In this document: positions 17,357 through 27,448 of the stretch, piece after piece | Position numbering within the stretch: the stretch's first letter is position 1 | Layout of the letters: each line of letters starts with the position of its first letter | Notes under the pieces: model-generated | Told to the model about the DNA's origin: nothing | Database searches by the model: none | Seen by the model: the letters and a program-made list of their open reading frames with translations, nothing else | Assembly (NCBI GenBank): GCA_944393295.1 | Contig: CALXZR010000106.1 | Coordinates: 1-32,043 of the forward strand | Direction of reading: 5' to 3' | Length of the DNA stretch: 32,043 bases | DNA from: an uncultured Clostridia bacterium | GTDB lineage: Bacteria; Bacillota_A; Clostridia; TANB77; CAG-508 | Translations under genes and position numbers: made by a program

Positions 17357-17447
17357 TAGGAATATTTTAGTATATTCATACATATATAATAAATGTAACT
17401 TTAATATTACAAAAAGATTATTTTTGTATAACATTACAAAAAAATGC

Positions 17448-17481
17448 TTGACATTGACAAAAAATAGTAAGATACTATATT
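17448..17481 (+). promoter_or_regulatory. probable promoter of sepF-divIVA
   Basis: Two overlapping TTGACA boxes (17448-17453 and 17454-17459) lie before GATACT (17471-17476, 17-base spacer from the first) and TATATT (17476-17481, 16-base spacer from the second). Which pair is used cannot be decided by eye. Confidence 0.5.
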
Positions 17482-17530
17482 CATAAAAAGCTACGAATGA
17501 AAAGTAAAATTTAGGAGGGTCTAAAAAGAA

Positions 17531-18010
17531 ATGGCAGGAACAACAGCAATTAAAAAATTTGTAAATTATTTCTGGGGAGAATCAGAAGCAGAACCAGAAA
17601 ATGAGCCAGAAGAGAATATCAATGAAGTATATGGTTATGATGAGGAACCAGAAACAATGGGTGGAATAGAAGGAATAAATCCATTCAAAAGAAAAAGTAA
17701 AATAGTGAGCATGCCACAACCACAACAGATAAAAATGAAAATTTCAAAACCAACTAATTTTGATCAAGTTGATGAAATTATAAATCAATTGAAAGAAAAA
17801 AATGCAGTTGTTATTAATCTAGAATATGTTAGCAAAGATGTTGCTAGAAGAATTGTAGATGTTGTTGGTGGTGCAATTAAAGCTTTGGATGGACATATTG
17901 AAAAAGTATCTAATTCAATATTTGTTGTTGCTCCATTTAATTACGATATAATTAACGAAGCTACTAAAGAGAAAATAGAAAGCAAATTTTCTGCTTCATG
18001 GATAAAATAA
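17531..18010 (+). CDS. sepF: cell division protein SepF
   Basis: SepF binds FtsZ and the membrane and helps to form the septal ring in Gram-positive bacteria. The 159-residue protein has a short N-terminal amphipathic segment (AIKKFVNYFWGE), an acidic linker, and a C-terminal SepF/DUF552 domain from about residue 68 (KISKPTNFDQVDEII, then KNAVVINLEYV and the FVVAPFNYDI strand). AGGAGGG precedes the start. divIVA follows after 24 bases, a common pairing. Assignment is firm from domain and context. Confidence 0.93.
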   Translation: MAGTTAIKKFVNYFWGESEAEPENEPEENINEVYGYDEEPETMGGIEGINPFKRKSKIVSMPQPQQIKMKISKPTNFDQVDEIINQLKEKNAVVINLEYVSKDVARRIVDVVGGAIKALDGHIEKVSNSIFVVAPFNYDIINEATKEKIESKFSASWIK

Positions 18011-18034
18011 GAATCGCAGGGAGGAATTTAATAG

Positions 18035-18490
18035 ATGTTAGCACCTTCAGAAATAGATAACATCAGATTTTCTAAAACTATCAAAGGCTATAATGTTGAT
18101 GAGGTAGATGATTTTTTAGATCAGTTAATAGCTGACTACGAAAAATTGTACAGAGAAAATGCTGAGTTCAAGGACAAGATTGAGAAAATGAATAAAGACT
18201 TAGAACAATATAGACAAATGGAACATACTTTACAAAATACATTAGTTGTAGCTCAAACTGCTGCTAGTGATATAAAAACCACAGCAGAAAAACAAGCTGA
18301 ACAAATTATTCGAGATGCTCAATCAGAAGCTAGAAGATCAGTAGATGAATTAAATAAACAAGAATACGAAGTTACAAAGAAAATTGAAGAAATGAAAAAA
18401 AGCTTCGAAGTAACTAAAGCAAAAATGGAAGCTTTATTAATAGCACAATTAGAAATGATACAAGAAGATAGAAAAAATGAAGAACAATAA
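18035..18490 (+). CDS. divIVA: DivIVA-domain protein
   Basis: A 151-residue coiled-coil protein that senses curved membrane at poles and septa. The N-terminal DivIVA signature is present: LAPSEIDNIRFSKTIKGYNVDEVDDFLD over the first 30 residues. The rest is a long parallel coiled coil (about 35-145). GGGAGG lies upstream of ATG 18035. It is co-transcribed with sepF and ended by the hairpin at 18505. A role in division-site or pole organisation is expected. Confidence 0.93.
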   Translation: MLAPSEIDNIRFSKTIKGYNVDEVDDFLDQLIADYEKLYRENAEFKDKIEKMNKDLEQYRQMEHTLQNTLVVAQTAASDIKTTAEKQAEQIIRDAQSEARRSVDELNKQEYEVTKKIEEMKKSFEVTKAKMEALLIAQLEMIQEDRKNEEQ

Positions 18491-18504
18491 AATAAATTTT
18501 TTGG

Positions 18505-18530
18505 GGCTCGCTTAAAAGGTGAGTCTTTTT
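18505..18530 (+). terminator. rho-independent terminator
   Basis: ggctcgc (18505-18511) pairs with gtgagtc (18519-18525) with two G-U pairs and is followed by a T-run. It closes the sepF-divIVA unit. Confidence 0.75.
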
Positions 18531-18619
18531 TGTGCAAAATTTTCCTTATTTCTTATTAACATTTTATGCTAAATTTATTACAAAAAAATTAAGTATGTAT
18601 TACATTTGCGTTAATATTA

Positions 18620-18647
18620 TTGACTTATTGTAGATTTTGAATAAAAT
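18620..18647 (+). promoter_or_regulatory. promoter of rsmD
   Basis: TTGACT (18620-18625) and TAAAAT (18642-18647) with a 16-base spacer, about 30 bases before ATG 18676. Confidence 0.5.
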
Positions 18648-18675
18648 ATAAATATATAATAGTAGAGGAATACTT

Positions 18676-19236
18676 ATGAGAATTATTAGTGGAAAGCATA
18701 GAGGAACTAAGCTATTTACATTAGAAGGATTAAATACAAGACCAACTTTAGATAGAGTAAAGGAGGCTTTATTTAATATACTTATGTTAAAGTTAGAAGA
18801 TGCAGTTGTATTAGATTTATTTGCTGGTAGTGGAGCTTTAGCATTAGAATCTTTGAGTAGAGGAGCCAAAGAGGCTTATCTATGTGATAATTCAATAAGT
18901 GCTATAAATATTATTAAAAAAAATATAAACAAAATGAAGCTTGAAAATGTAACAAATGTTATTAATAAAAGTTATGAAAAAGCTTTGTTAGAATTATATA
19001 ATAAAAATAAAAAGTTTGATATTATATTTCTGGATCCGCCGTATGAATCTAATTATGCAGAATTAGCTGCAGAAAAAATTTTTGAATATGGATTACTTGC
19101 CGAAAATGGAATTATTGTATTGGAAACAGACAATAAAGAAAAGGTACATAAAAATTTGGAGGGGAGTTTAGAGGCAATATATGACGAAAGGAAATACGGA
19201 AGAGTTTATCTCATATTTTTGAGACGAAAGGGGTAA
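18676..19236 (+). CDS. rsmD: 16S rRNA (guanine966-N2)-methyltransferase RsmD
   Basis: RsmD methylates G966 of 16S rRNA with S-adenosylmethionine. The 186-residue protein starts with the family signature MRIISGKHRGTKL and TRPTLDRVKEALFNIL. The SAM-binding loop is VLDLFAGSGALALE, and the catalytic motif is DPPY at 120-123. TAGAGGA precedes the start. The next gene begins three bases after the stop, so the two are translated together. Confidence 0.95.
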   Translation: MRIISGKHRGTKLFTLEGLNTRPTLDRVKEALFNILMLKLEDAVVLDLFAGSGALALESLSRGAKEAYLCDNSISAINIIKKNINKMKLENVTNVINKSYEKALLELYNKNKKFDIIFLDPPYESNYAELAAEKIFEYGLLAENGIIVLETDNKEKVHKNLEGSLEAIYDERKYGRVYLIFLRRKG

Positions 19237-19239
19237 AAG

Positions 19240-19719
19240 ATGGAAATCTTTACATTGTTAGAAACATTAGAAGATATTTTAGAAAAAAGTAAATCTGTAC
19301 CTTTTACAGACAAATGCATGGTAGAGAGAGCAGTTATATTGGATATTATAAAAGAGATCCGTTTAAAATTACCGGATGAATTAAAACAGGCAAAATGGAT
19401 TAAAGAAGAAAGAGAAAGAATTATAGCTGAGGCTCAAAAAGATGCCGACGATATAGTAAAAGAAGCTGAAAATAGAATAATATCAATGATTGATGAACAT
19501 GAGATTACTAAAAAAGCTTATGATAAGAAAACTGAAATAATAGCAGAAGCAAATGATATGTATAGAGAAGTTATGAAAGATACAAACAAGTATGTAGATG
19601 GAATATTAGCAAATATTGAAGATTCACTTTCTAAACTTGCAGAATCTTTAGGTAATGTAGAAGTATCTTTACAAAATAATTTAGAAACAATACAAAATAA
19701 TAGGAAAGAACTTAAATAG
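19240..19719 (+). CDS. coiled-coil protein, DivIVA/ATP-synthase-subunit-like, function unknown
   Basis: A 159-residue, highly charged, mostly helical protein. A short N-terminal helix domain (METFLL-type, about 1-50) is followed by an Ala/Glu-rich coiled coil (KWIKEERERIIAEAQKDADD onward) like the stalk subunits of rotary ATPases or the coiled coils of DivIVA relatives. Proteins of this kind are often annotated as ATPase subunit H, but nothing here shows an ATPase. Three-base spacing puts it in an operon with rsmD. It could be a membrane- or division-associated scaffold. Confidence 0.7.
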   Translation: MEIFTLLETLEDILEKSKSVPFTDKCMVERAVILDIIKEIRLKLPDELKQAKWIKEERERIIAEAQKDADDIVKEAENRIISMIDEHEITKKAYDKKTEIIAEANDMYREVMKDTNKYVDGILANIEDSLSKLAESLGNVEVSLQNNLETIQNNRKELK

Positions 19720-19727
19720 AAGTTAAA

Positions 19728-19780
19728 AGCCAGAATCAAAATCAATAATTATTATATTGATTCGGATTGTGGCTTTTTTA
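19728..19780 (+). terminator. long hairpin terminator directly before ftsK
   Basis: agcca (19728) to tggct (19774) and the inner aatc and atcaata arms form a long hairpin followed by a T-run. The ftsK ribosome site begins about ten bases later, so no promoter fits between. ftsK transcripts must pass this hairpin or start upstream of it. Confidence 0.75.
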
Positions 19781-19803
19781 AGGTTTAGCTAGGGGGAATG
19801 ATT

Positions 19804-22239
19804 TTGGGAAGAAAACGTAAAAAGAAATCAACAAAAAATTCTAAAGGAAATATAGATTTAGCTGTAATAGTATTATTAGTTATAAGTATATTACTATTTA
19901 TATTAATTTATGGTGAAAATGGTGCAATTGGTGAAGTACTAAGTCCAATGTTAGGTGGAATTATAGGTTTTATCAAATATATTATTCCAATTGGTACAAT
20001 TGCTATTGCTTTTTGTATAGCAAAAGAAGATAGAAATTATTTAGTATCAAAACTTTTTCAATATGCTGTATTTTTAGCATGTATTGCAGGGATGCTAACA
20101 ATATATCAGATTTCTAAAGGTGCTATAAATATAGAGAGTGAATTTAGTGAAGTTTTAGAGGTTGCATATTCTTTAGGTGAAAGAAATATTGGAGGAGGAG
20201 TTGTTGGTGCTGTAATTAGCTATCCTTTAATTCAATTGCTAGGAATGTTTGGCGCTGCAGTAGCAACTATTGGTATTGCTATTATTCTACTAGTATTTAC
20301 TTTTGGTATACAACCTTCAGAAATTATTTTAAATATAATGGAAGCTGTTGAAGAAAGAAGAGAAGAACGCGAAGAACAATATGAAGAATTAATAGAGAGA
20401 AGAAATAAGAGAAGAAAACAAAGAGAAAAGGCAGCAGTAGAAGAAAATGAAATTAATAAAGAGCACGTTAGAAAACAAGAAATACCAGCACCTGTTGATG
20501 AAAATCAAATAACTATTAATTTACATGATGATAAAGATGGAGAAAACTTATCAGAAGGTAAGAAATCAAGATTTAGTATATTTGGAAATAAAGATAAATC
20601 AAATGGGGAATCTAAAGTAGATAATAAAGAAATAGCTGAAGAAATGAATCCTAACGAAATAAATGATTATTTTGTTCAAGAACAAGAAACTAAAGAAGAT
20701 AAAACAAAACAAGTATTAAATTTAGAACATAATGCAACAATAGTAGAAGATGAAGATTATGAATTTCCACCAGTAGAAATATTAAAACAAGGAACATCAA
20801 AAACTGTAAAAGGTGGAAAAAGAGCATTAACAGATACTGCTACAAAACTTCAAAGAACTTTATATAGTTTTGGTGTTTCTGCAAAAGTAGAAAATGTTTC
20901 TGTAGGACCTGCTATTACAAGATATGAATTAAAGCCAGCAGAAGGTGTAAGAGTTAGTAAAATAGCAAAATTAGCTGATGATATAGCATTAAATTTAGCT
21001 GCAGAAAGTATAAGAATCGAAGCACCAATACCAGGTAAACAGGCTGTTGGAATAGAAATTCCAAATGTTGAGAAGGAAGTTGTTCATTTTAGAGATGTAG
21101 TAGAATCAAAAGAGTTTAAAGAATCTGAATCAAAACTTTCTATGGGACTTGGAAAAAATATAGCTGGAGAAATTGTTATTGCAAATATAGGAAAAATGCC
21201 TCACGTATTAATTGCAGGTTCAACAGGTTCTGGAAAATCTGTATGTATTAATACTTTAATAGCAAGCATTTTATATAAGGCAAAACCAAGTGAAGTTAGG
21301 CTTTTAATGGTAGATCCAAAAGTAGTTGAGCTTTCTGTTTATAATGGAATACCACATCTTTTAATTCCGGTTGTGACAGACCCTAAAAAAGCAGCAGGAG
21401 CTTTAGCTTGGGCTGTTCAAGAAATGGAAAATAGATATGCAAGTTTTGCTGAAAAAGGAGTAAGAGATCTAAAAGGTTATAATGAAGCTTTAGCAAGAGA
21501 AGGAGAAGAAGGTAAATTACCTCAGATAGTAATTATCATAGATGAGCTTGCTGATTTAATGATGGTAGCAGCTAAAGATGTAGAGGATTCAATTTGTAGA
21601 TTAGCACAAAAAGCTAGAGCTGCTGGTATGCATTTAGTAATTGCAACACAAAGACCTTCTGTTGATGTAATTACAGGTATAATAAAAGCAAATATTCCAT
21701 CAAGAATTGCATTTGCTGTTTCATCTCAAATAGATTCAAGAACAATATTAGATATGGCTGGTGCAGAAAAGTTGTTAGGAAAAGGTGATATGTTATTCTA
21801 TCCTATAGGAGCTTCAAAACCTGTTAGAGTTCAAGGAGCGTTTGTATCAGATAGTGAAGTTGAAAAAATTGTTGATTTTATTAAATCTTCAACAGGTGAA
21901 TTTAAATATAATGATGATATTATAGAGCAAATAGAAAATGCGAATAAATCTGATAAAGAAATTGATGAAGAAAACCAAGAAGATGATTGCGATGAATATT
22001 TAATGGATGCAATAGATTTAGTTGTAGAAAAAGGACAGGCATCAACTGTTTTTATACAAAGAAGATTTAAAGTTGGTTATGCTAGAGCTGGAAGAATAAT
22101 TGATCAAATGGAAGCAAGAGGAATTATTTCGGCTTTTGAAGGAAGCAAACCAAGAAAAGTTTTAATTACAAAAGAACAATGGCAAGAGCAAAAAATGCAG
22201 ATGGAAGAGTTTGAAGCTGAGCATGGTGATGAAGTTTAA
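19804..22239 (+). CDS. ftsK: FtsK/SpoIIIE family DNA translocase
   Basis: A hexameric ATPase that pumps chromosomal DNA through the division or sporulation septum. The first 170 residues carry about four membrane helices, followed by a charged linker (about 185-340). The motor has Walker A GSTGSGKS (about 472-479), [17 protein letters not shown], and the DELADLMM Walker B. The C-terminal winged-helix gamma domain ([21 protein letters not shown]) should read the polar DNA signals. I prefer TTG 19804, seven bases after AGGGGG; the in-frame ATG 19798 would leave only one base of spacing. One gene serves both division and, if the organism sporulates, SpoIIIE function; the sequence does not say which. 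Confidence 0.95.
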   Translation: MGRKRKKKSTKNSKGNIDLAVIVLLVISILLFILIYGENGAIGEVLSPMLGGIIGFIKYIIPIGTIAIAFCIAKEDRNYLVSKLFQYAVFLACIAGMLTIYQISKGAINIESEFSEVLEVAYSLGERNIGGGVVGAVISYPLIQLLGMFGAAVATIGIAIILLVFTFGIQPSEIILNIMEAVEERREEREEQYEELIERRNKRRKQREKAAVEENEINKEHVRKQEIPAPVDENQITINLHDDKDGENLSEGKKSRFSIFGNKDKSNGESKVDNKEIAEEMNPNEINDYFVQEQETKEDKTKQVLNLEHNATIVEDEDYEFPPVEILKQGTSKTVKGGKRALTDTATKLQRTLYSFGVSAKVENVSVGPAITRYELKPAEGVRVSKIAKLADDIALNLAAESIRIEAPIPGKQAVGIEIPNVEKEVVHFRDVVESKEFKESESKLSMGLGKNIAGEIVIANIGKMPHVLIAGSTGSGKSVCINTLIASILYKAKPSEVRLLMVDPKVVELSVYNGIPHLLIPVVTDPKKAAGALAWAVQEMENRYASFAEKGVRDLKGYNEALAREGEEGKLPQIVIIIDELADLMMVAAKDVEDSICRLAQKARAAGMHLVIATQRPSVDVITGIIKANIPSRIAFAVSSQIDSRTILDMAGAEKLLGKGDMLFYPIGASKPVRVQGAFVSDSEVEKIVDFIKSSTGEFKYNDDIIEQIENANKSDKEIDEENQEDDCDEYLMDAIDLVVEKGQASTVFIQRRFKVGYARAGRIIDQMEARGIISAFEGSKPRKVLITKEQWQEQKMQMEEFEAEHGDEV

Positions 22240-22262
22240 ATTTTTGAAAGGAAGCTAAGAAA

Positions 22263-23789
22263 TTGAAATTATTTTCTAAACTGAAAGATTATAATGAAAT
22301 ATTAGAAGCTGTATTAGATAAGAAATATTTTTCTTCTAACATAAAAAATCTATGGCTTAATATGATTTATAAATTAGAAATAGCATATCCAGATTATATA
22401 GAAATTAAAAGAACAGTTAGAAATAAAGATGATTTTTTAGAAGAAATAATAGATACTATAAAAAATTATTGTGAACATATACAAGTTGTTGAGCCAGAAA
22501 CTAAAGAGGCTGAAATATTAAAGAAACATAAAGTATATGCTCTAACAAATGATAGGGAAAGAAGTATACTTTCCTATCCAACAGAAATAGCTTTTTTATA
22601 TGCAGTTTCTGATATTATTCCAAAATATTTCTTTATTGAAAATAATTATATTTTTAAAAATCTTTTACAAAATATGTTAGTAGAAGGATTTAATTATAAT
22701 AATGTATCGATTTTATTAGATTTTAATGGGTGGTCTTGGGATAATTCACCTAAAGAAAATACACCTTTTATATCAAACTTAATTTATCAAAATATATTAT
22801 GCATATTTGGTGAGAAATTTTTGTACGATTGGAGAAATAGCTCATCTACAAGAATTAGTTATTTAGAAGAATTCCAATATAGTATTGAAAACTTAGATAA
22901 AAGAAATAAATATTTATTAGAAATACAAAAACTTCTTTATAGAAATGCAAGTAAAGAAGAAGTTGAAAAGTTAGAACCAGCACTTTTGGAAAAAAAAGAA
23001 GAACTTGCTAAAATGAATAATAGAGAAAAATATCTCTTAGATGTAAAAAATAAAAAACGTGAATGTACTAACCGTGTGCAAGAAATTGATTATATATTAA
23101 ATGATGATGATTTATTAATTAAAGAATTTGAAGATTTTAATAATAAATTAGAAGATGATAAAAAAATCACTAATATAAAGACTTTTAGGAATATGATTAT
23201 TAGAGAAAGAGAAGAATGTGCTCAGAAAATAAAAGATTTAAATGACTTGCAAAATCCAATATTATATTTAAAAAGAAAAGAAGCTTTAGAAGAAATTTTT
23301 GAAGTTTATTCTAATAACGAAAGATTAGAAACTTTAATTACAAAATCCCAACTTGAATTTTTAAAGCTTTTTGAAAAAAAATTAAACCAATTTACTACAA
23401 ATTCAGAGATAATAGATATAATTTATGAACTTAGATATTATAAAAAAATCAATATAAGTCCAAATAAAAAAATAGAAGATATTTCAAAAATTAATAATGC
23501 TGTAGATGCTATTTTAAAAAAAGCAGTTACAAAAGCTTGTAAAATAGGAATTTTAAAAATAATAAGTATGGATATTGCTTTGAATTTCAATATTATTAAA
23601 ATAGCTTTAAATACCAATATTATTGAATTAAAAGAAATAAATCTATCTTTCAATATAAATAAAGAAGGCAAATTATTAGTTAGAGTTTTTGATAAGGATG
23701 TATATGAAAAAGAAGAAATTATAGATTTGCCAAATGGAAAAAAAGATTTAGAAGTGAAGCAAAAAAAAATGATTAAGTTATTTATTTAA
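22263..23789 (+). CDS. conserved-looking 508-residue protein, function unknown
   Basis: I do not recognise this family. It starts with TTG 22263, about a dozen bases after GAAAGGA, and 23 bases after ftsK. It has no signal peptide or clear membrane helix. The N-terminal half is mixed and aromatic-rich (with a GWSWDN segment near residue 155), the middle (about 200-350) is predicted coiled coil rich in Lys/Glu/Asn, and the C-terminus alternates hydrophobic and basic residues. The long ORF with strong ribosome site and regular codon use makes it a real gene. Tight linkage to ftsK is the only functional clue. Confidence 0.7.
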   Translation: MKLFSKLKDYNEILEAVLDKKYFSSNIKNLWLNMIYKLEIAYPDYIEIKRTVRNKDDFLEEIIDTIKNYCEHIQVVEPETKEAEILKKHKVYALTNDRERSILSYPTEIAFLYAVSDIIPKYFFIENNYIFKNLLQNMLVEGFNYNNVSILLDFNGWSWDNSPKENTPFISNLIYQNILCIFGEKFLYDWRNSSSTRISYLEEFQYSIENLDKRNKYLLEIQKLLYRNASKEEVEKLEPALLEKKEELAKMNNREKYLLDVKNKKRECTNRVQEIDYILNDDDLLIKEFEDFNNKLEDDKKITNIKTFRNMIIREREECAQKIKDLNDLQNPILYLKRKEALEEIFEVYSNNERLETLITKSQLEFLKLFEKKLNQFTTNSEIIDIIYELRYYKKINISPNKKIEDISKINNAVDAILKKAVTKACKIGILKIISMDIALNFNIIKIALNTNIIELKEINLSFNINKEGKLLVRVFDKDVYEKEEIIDLPNGKKDLEVKQKKMIKLFI

Positions 23790-23857
23790 ATGTTTTAGGA
23801 CACTTTCCAAAAAAGGTTGGTGAATTGAAACATCCCAAAATAGAATAGGAGGTACTA

Positions 23858-25507
23858 ATGAAAATTACTTTTTTAGGAGCAGCAAAGACTGTAACTGGCT
23901 CAAATTTTTTAGTAGAGGTAGCAGGTAAAAAATTTTTAGTAGATTGTGGAATGTATCAAGGAAAAGCAAGTCAAGAATTAGAAAATTCAGATCCATTTTT
24001 ATATGATGTAAATGAGATTGATTTTGTATTACTAACACATGCACATATAGATCATTCTGGAAGAATTCCAAAATTATACAATGAAGGGTATAGAAAAAAC
24101 ATTTATGCTACAAAAGCAACTTGCGACCTATGCTCTATTATGTTACCAGATAGTGGTCATATACAAGAAACTGAAATTGAATGGAAGAATAGAAAAAGAA
24201 AAAGAGAAGGAAAACCAGATTTACCACCTTTATATACAGCAGAAGAGGCTTTTAAATGTTTAGAATTATTTAGACCAGTAGATTATGATGAAATTGTAGA
24301 TATAACAGATGAAATAAGTGTTAGATTTAATGATGCAGGACATATGCTTGGTTCTGCAATAATTGAAATTTGGGCAACTGAAAATGGTAAAACAACGAAA
24401 GCCGTATTTACGGGAGATTTAGGAAATAATGATTTACCTCTTTTAGATGCTCCAACAATGATTAGCAATGCAGATTATTTAATAATGGAATCAACTTATG
24501 GAAATCGACTTCATATGAGAAACGATGATAAAGCTGAAATGTTTTTAAATATTGTTTCTGAAACATTGGATGGTGGTGGAACTGTTGTAATTCCATCTTT
24601 TGCAGTAGGAAGAACTCAAGAAATTTTATATGAAATTGATAAACTAAAACAAGAAAAAGGACAAGATCCAGAATTTGCAAAAAAATATAAAACTATAATG
24701 AATGTACCTGTTTATGTAGATAGTCCACTTGCTATTTCTGCAACTGAAATATTTAAAAAGAATACAGAATTATTTGAAGATGAAATACAAGAAAAAATAA
24801 AATCTGGAGATAATCCATTAGAATTCCCTGGACTTAAATTTACTAGAACTGCAGACGAATCAAAAGCACTAAATGAATCAAATGAGCCTTGTATTATAAT
24901 TTCTGCAAGTGGAATGTGTGATGTTGGAAGAATTAAACATCATTTAAAACATAATTTATGGAATCCAAATAGTACAATCTTATTTGTTGGATACCAAGCA
25001 CCAGGAACTCTAGGTAGAAGTATAGTAGATGGAGCTAAAAAAGTAAAAATATTTGGAGAAGAAATTGCTGTAAATGCAAGGGTAGAATATATAGAAGGAT
25101 ATTCTGGACATGCAGATCAAGAGTGGCTTTTAAATTTTGTTTATTCTTTTACAAATCAACCAAAGCATATCTTTTTAGTTCATGGTGAGCCAGAAGGACA
25201 AGAGGTTTTAAAACAAAAAATAGAAGAAAATCCAGGTACTAAAGTTACTATTCCAGAATTTGGACAAACATTTGAACTTGGTGCAGAAATGCCTGTTGAG
25301 CTTGAAAAATCTAATAAAATTGCAGAATTTGATAAAGAAATTTTACGCATGGATGTATTAGATAGAATAGAGCAAATGAAAGATGAAATTTTAGAATTAG
25401 AAAATACTGTAAAAGAAGAAAACTTTATTGCACAAGATGAAGAAATCAGACTTTTAAGTGAAAAAATCAAAGAAATTCAATTACAAGTAAAGAATATGAT
25501 GAAATAA
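23858..25507 (+). CDS. MBL-fold beta-CASP ribonuclease (CPSF/RNase J-like)
   Basis: A 549-residue zinc-dependent nuclease of the beta-CASP group, expected to act on RNA in the cytoplasm. The zinc motif HAHIDHSG is HxHxDH, followed by GHMLGSA and the GDLGN strand. The beta-CASP motifs are ESTYGNR, PSFAVGRTQE, SASGMCDVGRIKHH and the C-terminal VHGEPE histidine region. A coiled-coil tail (about 490-549) is an extra. The order resembles archaeal/bacterial CPSF73-like proteins rather than RNase J. GGAGG precedes ATG 23858. No intact partner gene indicates its RNA target. Confidence 0.92.
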   Translation: MKITFLGAAKTVTGSNFLVEVAGKKFLVDCGMYQGKASQELENSDPFLYDVNEIDFVLLTHAHIDHSGRIPKLYNEGYRKNIYATKATCDLCSIMLPDSGHIQETEIEWKNRKRKREGKPDLPPLYTAEEAFKCLELFRPVDYDEIVDITDEISVRFNDAGHMLGSAIIEIWATENGKTTKAVFTGDLGNNDLPLLDAPTMISNADYLIMESTYGNRLHMRNDDKAEMFLNIVSETLDGGGTVVIPSFAVGRTQEILYEIDKLKQEKGQDPEFAKKYKTIMNVPVYVDSPLAISATEIFKKNTELFEDEIQEKIKSGDNPLEFPGLKFTRTADESKALNESNEPCIIISASGMCDVGRIKHHLKHNLWNPNSTILFVGYQAPGTLGRSIVDGAKKVKIFGEEIAVNARVEYIEGYSGHADQEWLLNFVYSFTNQPKHIFLVHGEPEGQEVLKQKIEENPGTKVTIPEFGQTFELGAEMPVELEKSNKIAEFDKEILRMDVLDRIEQMKDEILELENTVKEENFIAQDEEIRLLSEKIKEIQLQVKNMMK

Positions 25508-25532
25508 TTTATTATTCTAAGGGGGAACTATT

Positions 25533-27434
25533 TTGAAAACAAAGTATTTTAACGATGCTTTTGTTGGAAATGGAAGAGTAACTGCTAGTTTTTCAAAAAC
25601 AGGAGAGCTTTTAAGATTATATTATCCAACAATAGATTATAAGCAATTTTTTGAAGAATTCTATATAGGTGTAAAAATTAATGATTCTGCTTTGATTTAT
25701 TTGCATAATGATATAAATAATAGCTATGAACAAGAATATTTAGAAAATACAAATATTTTAAAAACAAAAATATTAAATAGCTATTTTAATTTACAAATTA
25801 CACAAATTGATTTTGTTCCTATTGCTAATGATGTTTTAATAAAACAATATACTTTTAAAAATATTGGAAAAATAGATTTAAGTATAAATTTATTAGAGTA
25901 TTCAAAAGTAATTACAAATTTGAATAATGATACTTGTGGGTATATAAAAAATAATTGTTTAATTCAGTATAATCATGATTATTCTGTATGTACATTTTCT
26001 AAAGATCAGCTTTTATCTAGCCAAGTAAATGATATAGATAGAAATTTTTCAGATGGAGTAATTAAAGGAAAAGATTATATAGGAATGTCATCAGTATCAG
26101 GAATTAGCTATGATATTGGTACATTAAAACCAAATGAAGAAAAAACTTTTTCACTATATATATATATAAATCCGAATAAACAAAAAAGTTTATTAAATGA
26201 TTTAGATACAGAGATTGAAAAATTAAAAAAACTAGATGTAAATTTAGAGCTAGAAAACACAAAAAAATATTGGCAAAAGTTTGTAAAAGAACACGACAAA
26301 TTAGGAATAAATAAAAAGAAATTAGATGAACAAATAAAAAGAAATTACAATAGAAGTATTTTGTTATTTTCTCTACTTACAAATAAAGAGACAGGAGGAA
26401 TATCAGCAGGAATAGAGGTAGATGAACAAAAAACTAAATGTGGTAGATATTCATATTGTTGGACTAGAGATGCAGTATTTATTACAAAAGCTTTTGATAT
26501 TGTTGGTATGCAAGAAGAGACGGAAAAATTTTATAGAATATTCTGCAAAAAAACACAGAGCAAAAATGGAATGTGGGAGCAGAGATTCTATACAGATGGT
26601 AGTTTAGCACCATGTTGGGGATATCAAATAGATGAAACAGCAAGTGTTGTTTATGGAGTATATCATCATTATAAAGTAACTAAAGACAAGAAATTTTTAA
26701 AAGAAACTTTAAAAATGTGTGAAAATGCAATGAGTTTCTTAGAAAAATATATAGATAATATGTTAGAAGATGGAAATAAATTGAAAAAAAGTTATGATTT
26801 ATGGGAAGAATATGAAGGCTATAGCATATATTCAGTTTCTTCAATTTATTCAGCTTATTATTCTATGATAAAGATTTATGAAAATGTAAAAGATGTTTTA
26901 GAAGCTTCAAAGGTTAAAAGTATGAATATACCATCTAAAATACAATATTATGAGGAAAGACAGAAAAAAATAAAAGAATTTGTTTTAGCACATTTTTATA
27001 AAGAAGACAAAAAGAGTTTTGTAAGAAATGAAGATGATGAAAAAATTGATATTAGCATAATAGGAACTGTTTATCCATTTGGAATGTTTTCTACAGAAGA
27101 TAAAAATATGCAAAATACAATTGAAAAAATAAATATGACAATAAGAACATATACAGGTGGCTATGTAAGATATGAAGGAGATACATATATGGGTGGATAT
27201 AATCCTTGGCCTATTGCAACTTTATGGATGTCATGTTATTATTTAATTGCAAAAGACAAAGCAAAAGCTTTAGAATGTTTTAATTTTGCTACAAAATCAG
27301 CATCAAATCTAAATTTATTAGGAGAGCAAGTAAATAATGATGCTATGAAACCAGCCTGGGTAATAGGTTTGACATGGAGTCATGCTATGTATGTAGTAAC
27401 TTTAAAGAAACTTTTAGAAGAGGGCTGGATTTAA
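25533..27434 (+). CDS. glycoside hydrolase family 15-like glucanase (glucoamylase-like)
   Basis: A 633-residue enzyme with an N-terminal beta-sandwich (about 1-240) and a C-terminal alpha/alpha barrel, the arrangement of prokaryotic GH15 proteins. GRYSYCWTRDAVF carries the Arg-Asp pair of the substrate pocket. The general acid fits the first Glu of LWEEYEG, and the base fits LLGEQV near the C-terminus. It has no signal peptide, so it probably acts on internal alpha-glucans such as glycogen or maltodextrin. The start is TTG 25533 after AAGGGGGAA, 25 bases behind the beta-CASP gene. Specificity (glucoamylase, dextranase or trehalase) is open. Confidence 0.88.
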   Translation: MKTKYFNDAFVGNGRVTASFSKTGELLRLYYPTIDYKQFFEEFYIGVKINDSALIYLHNDINNSYEQEYLENTNILKTKILNSYFNLQITQIDFVPIANDVLIKQYTFKNIGKIDLSINLLEYSKVITNLNNDTCGYIKNNCLIQYNHDYSVCTFSKDQLLSSQVNDIDRNFSDGVIKGKDYIGMSSVSGISYDIGTLKPNEEKTFSLYIYINPNKQKSLLNDLDTEIEKLKKLDVNLELENTKKYWQKFVKEHDKLGINKKKLDEQIKRNYNRSILLFSLLTNKETGGISAGIEVDEQKTKCGRYSYCWTRDAVFITKAFDIVGMQEETEKFYRIFCKKTQSKNGMWEQRFYTDGSLAPCWGYQIDETASVVYGVYHHYKVTKDKKFLKETLKMCENAMSFLEKYIDNMLEDGNKLKKSYDLWEEYEGYSIYSVSSIYSAYYSMIKIYENVKDVLEASKVKSMNIPSKIQYYEERQKKIKEFVLAHFYKEDKKSFVRNEDDEKIDISIIGTVYPFGMFSTEDKNMQNTIEKINMTIRTYTGGYVRYEGDTYMGGYNPWPIATLWMSCYYLIAKDKAKALECFNFATKSASNLNLLGEQVNNDAMKPAWVIGLTWSHAMYVVTLKKLLEEGWI

Positions 27435-27448
27435 GAAAGGATGTTTAA

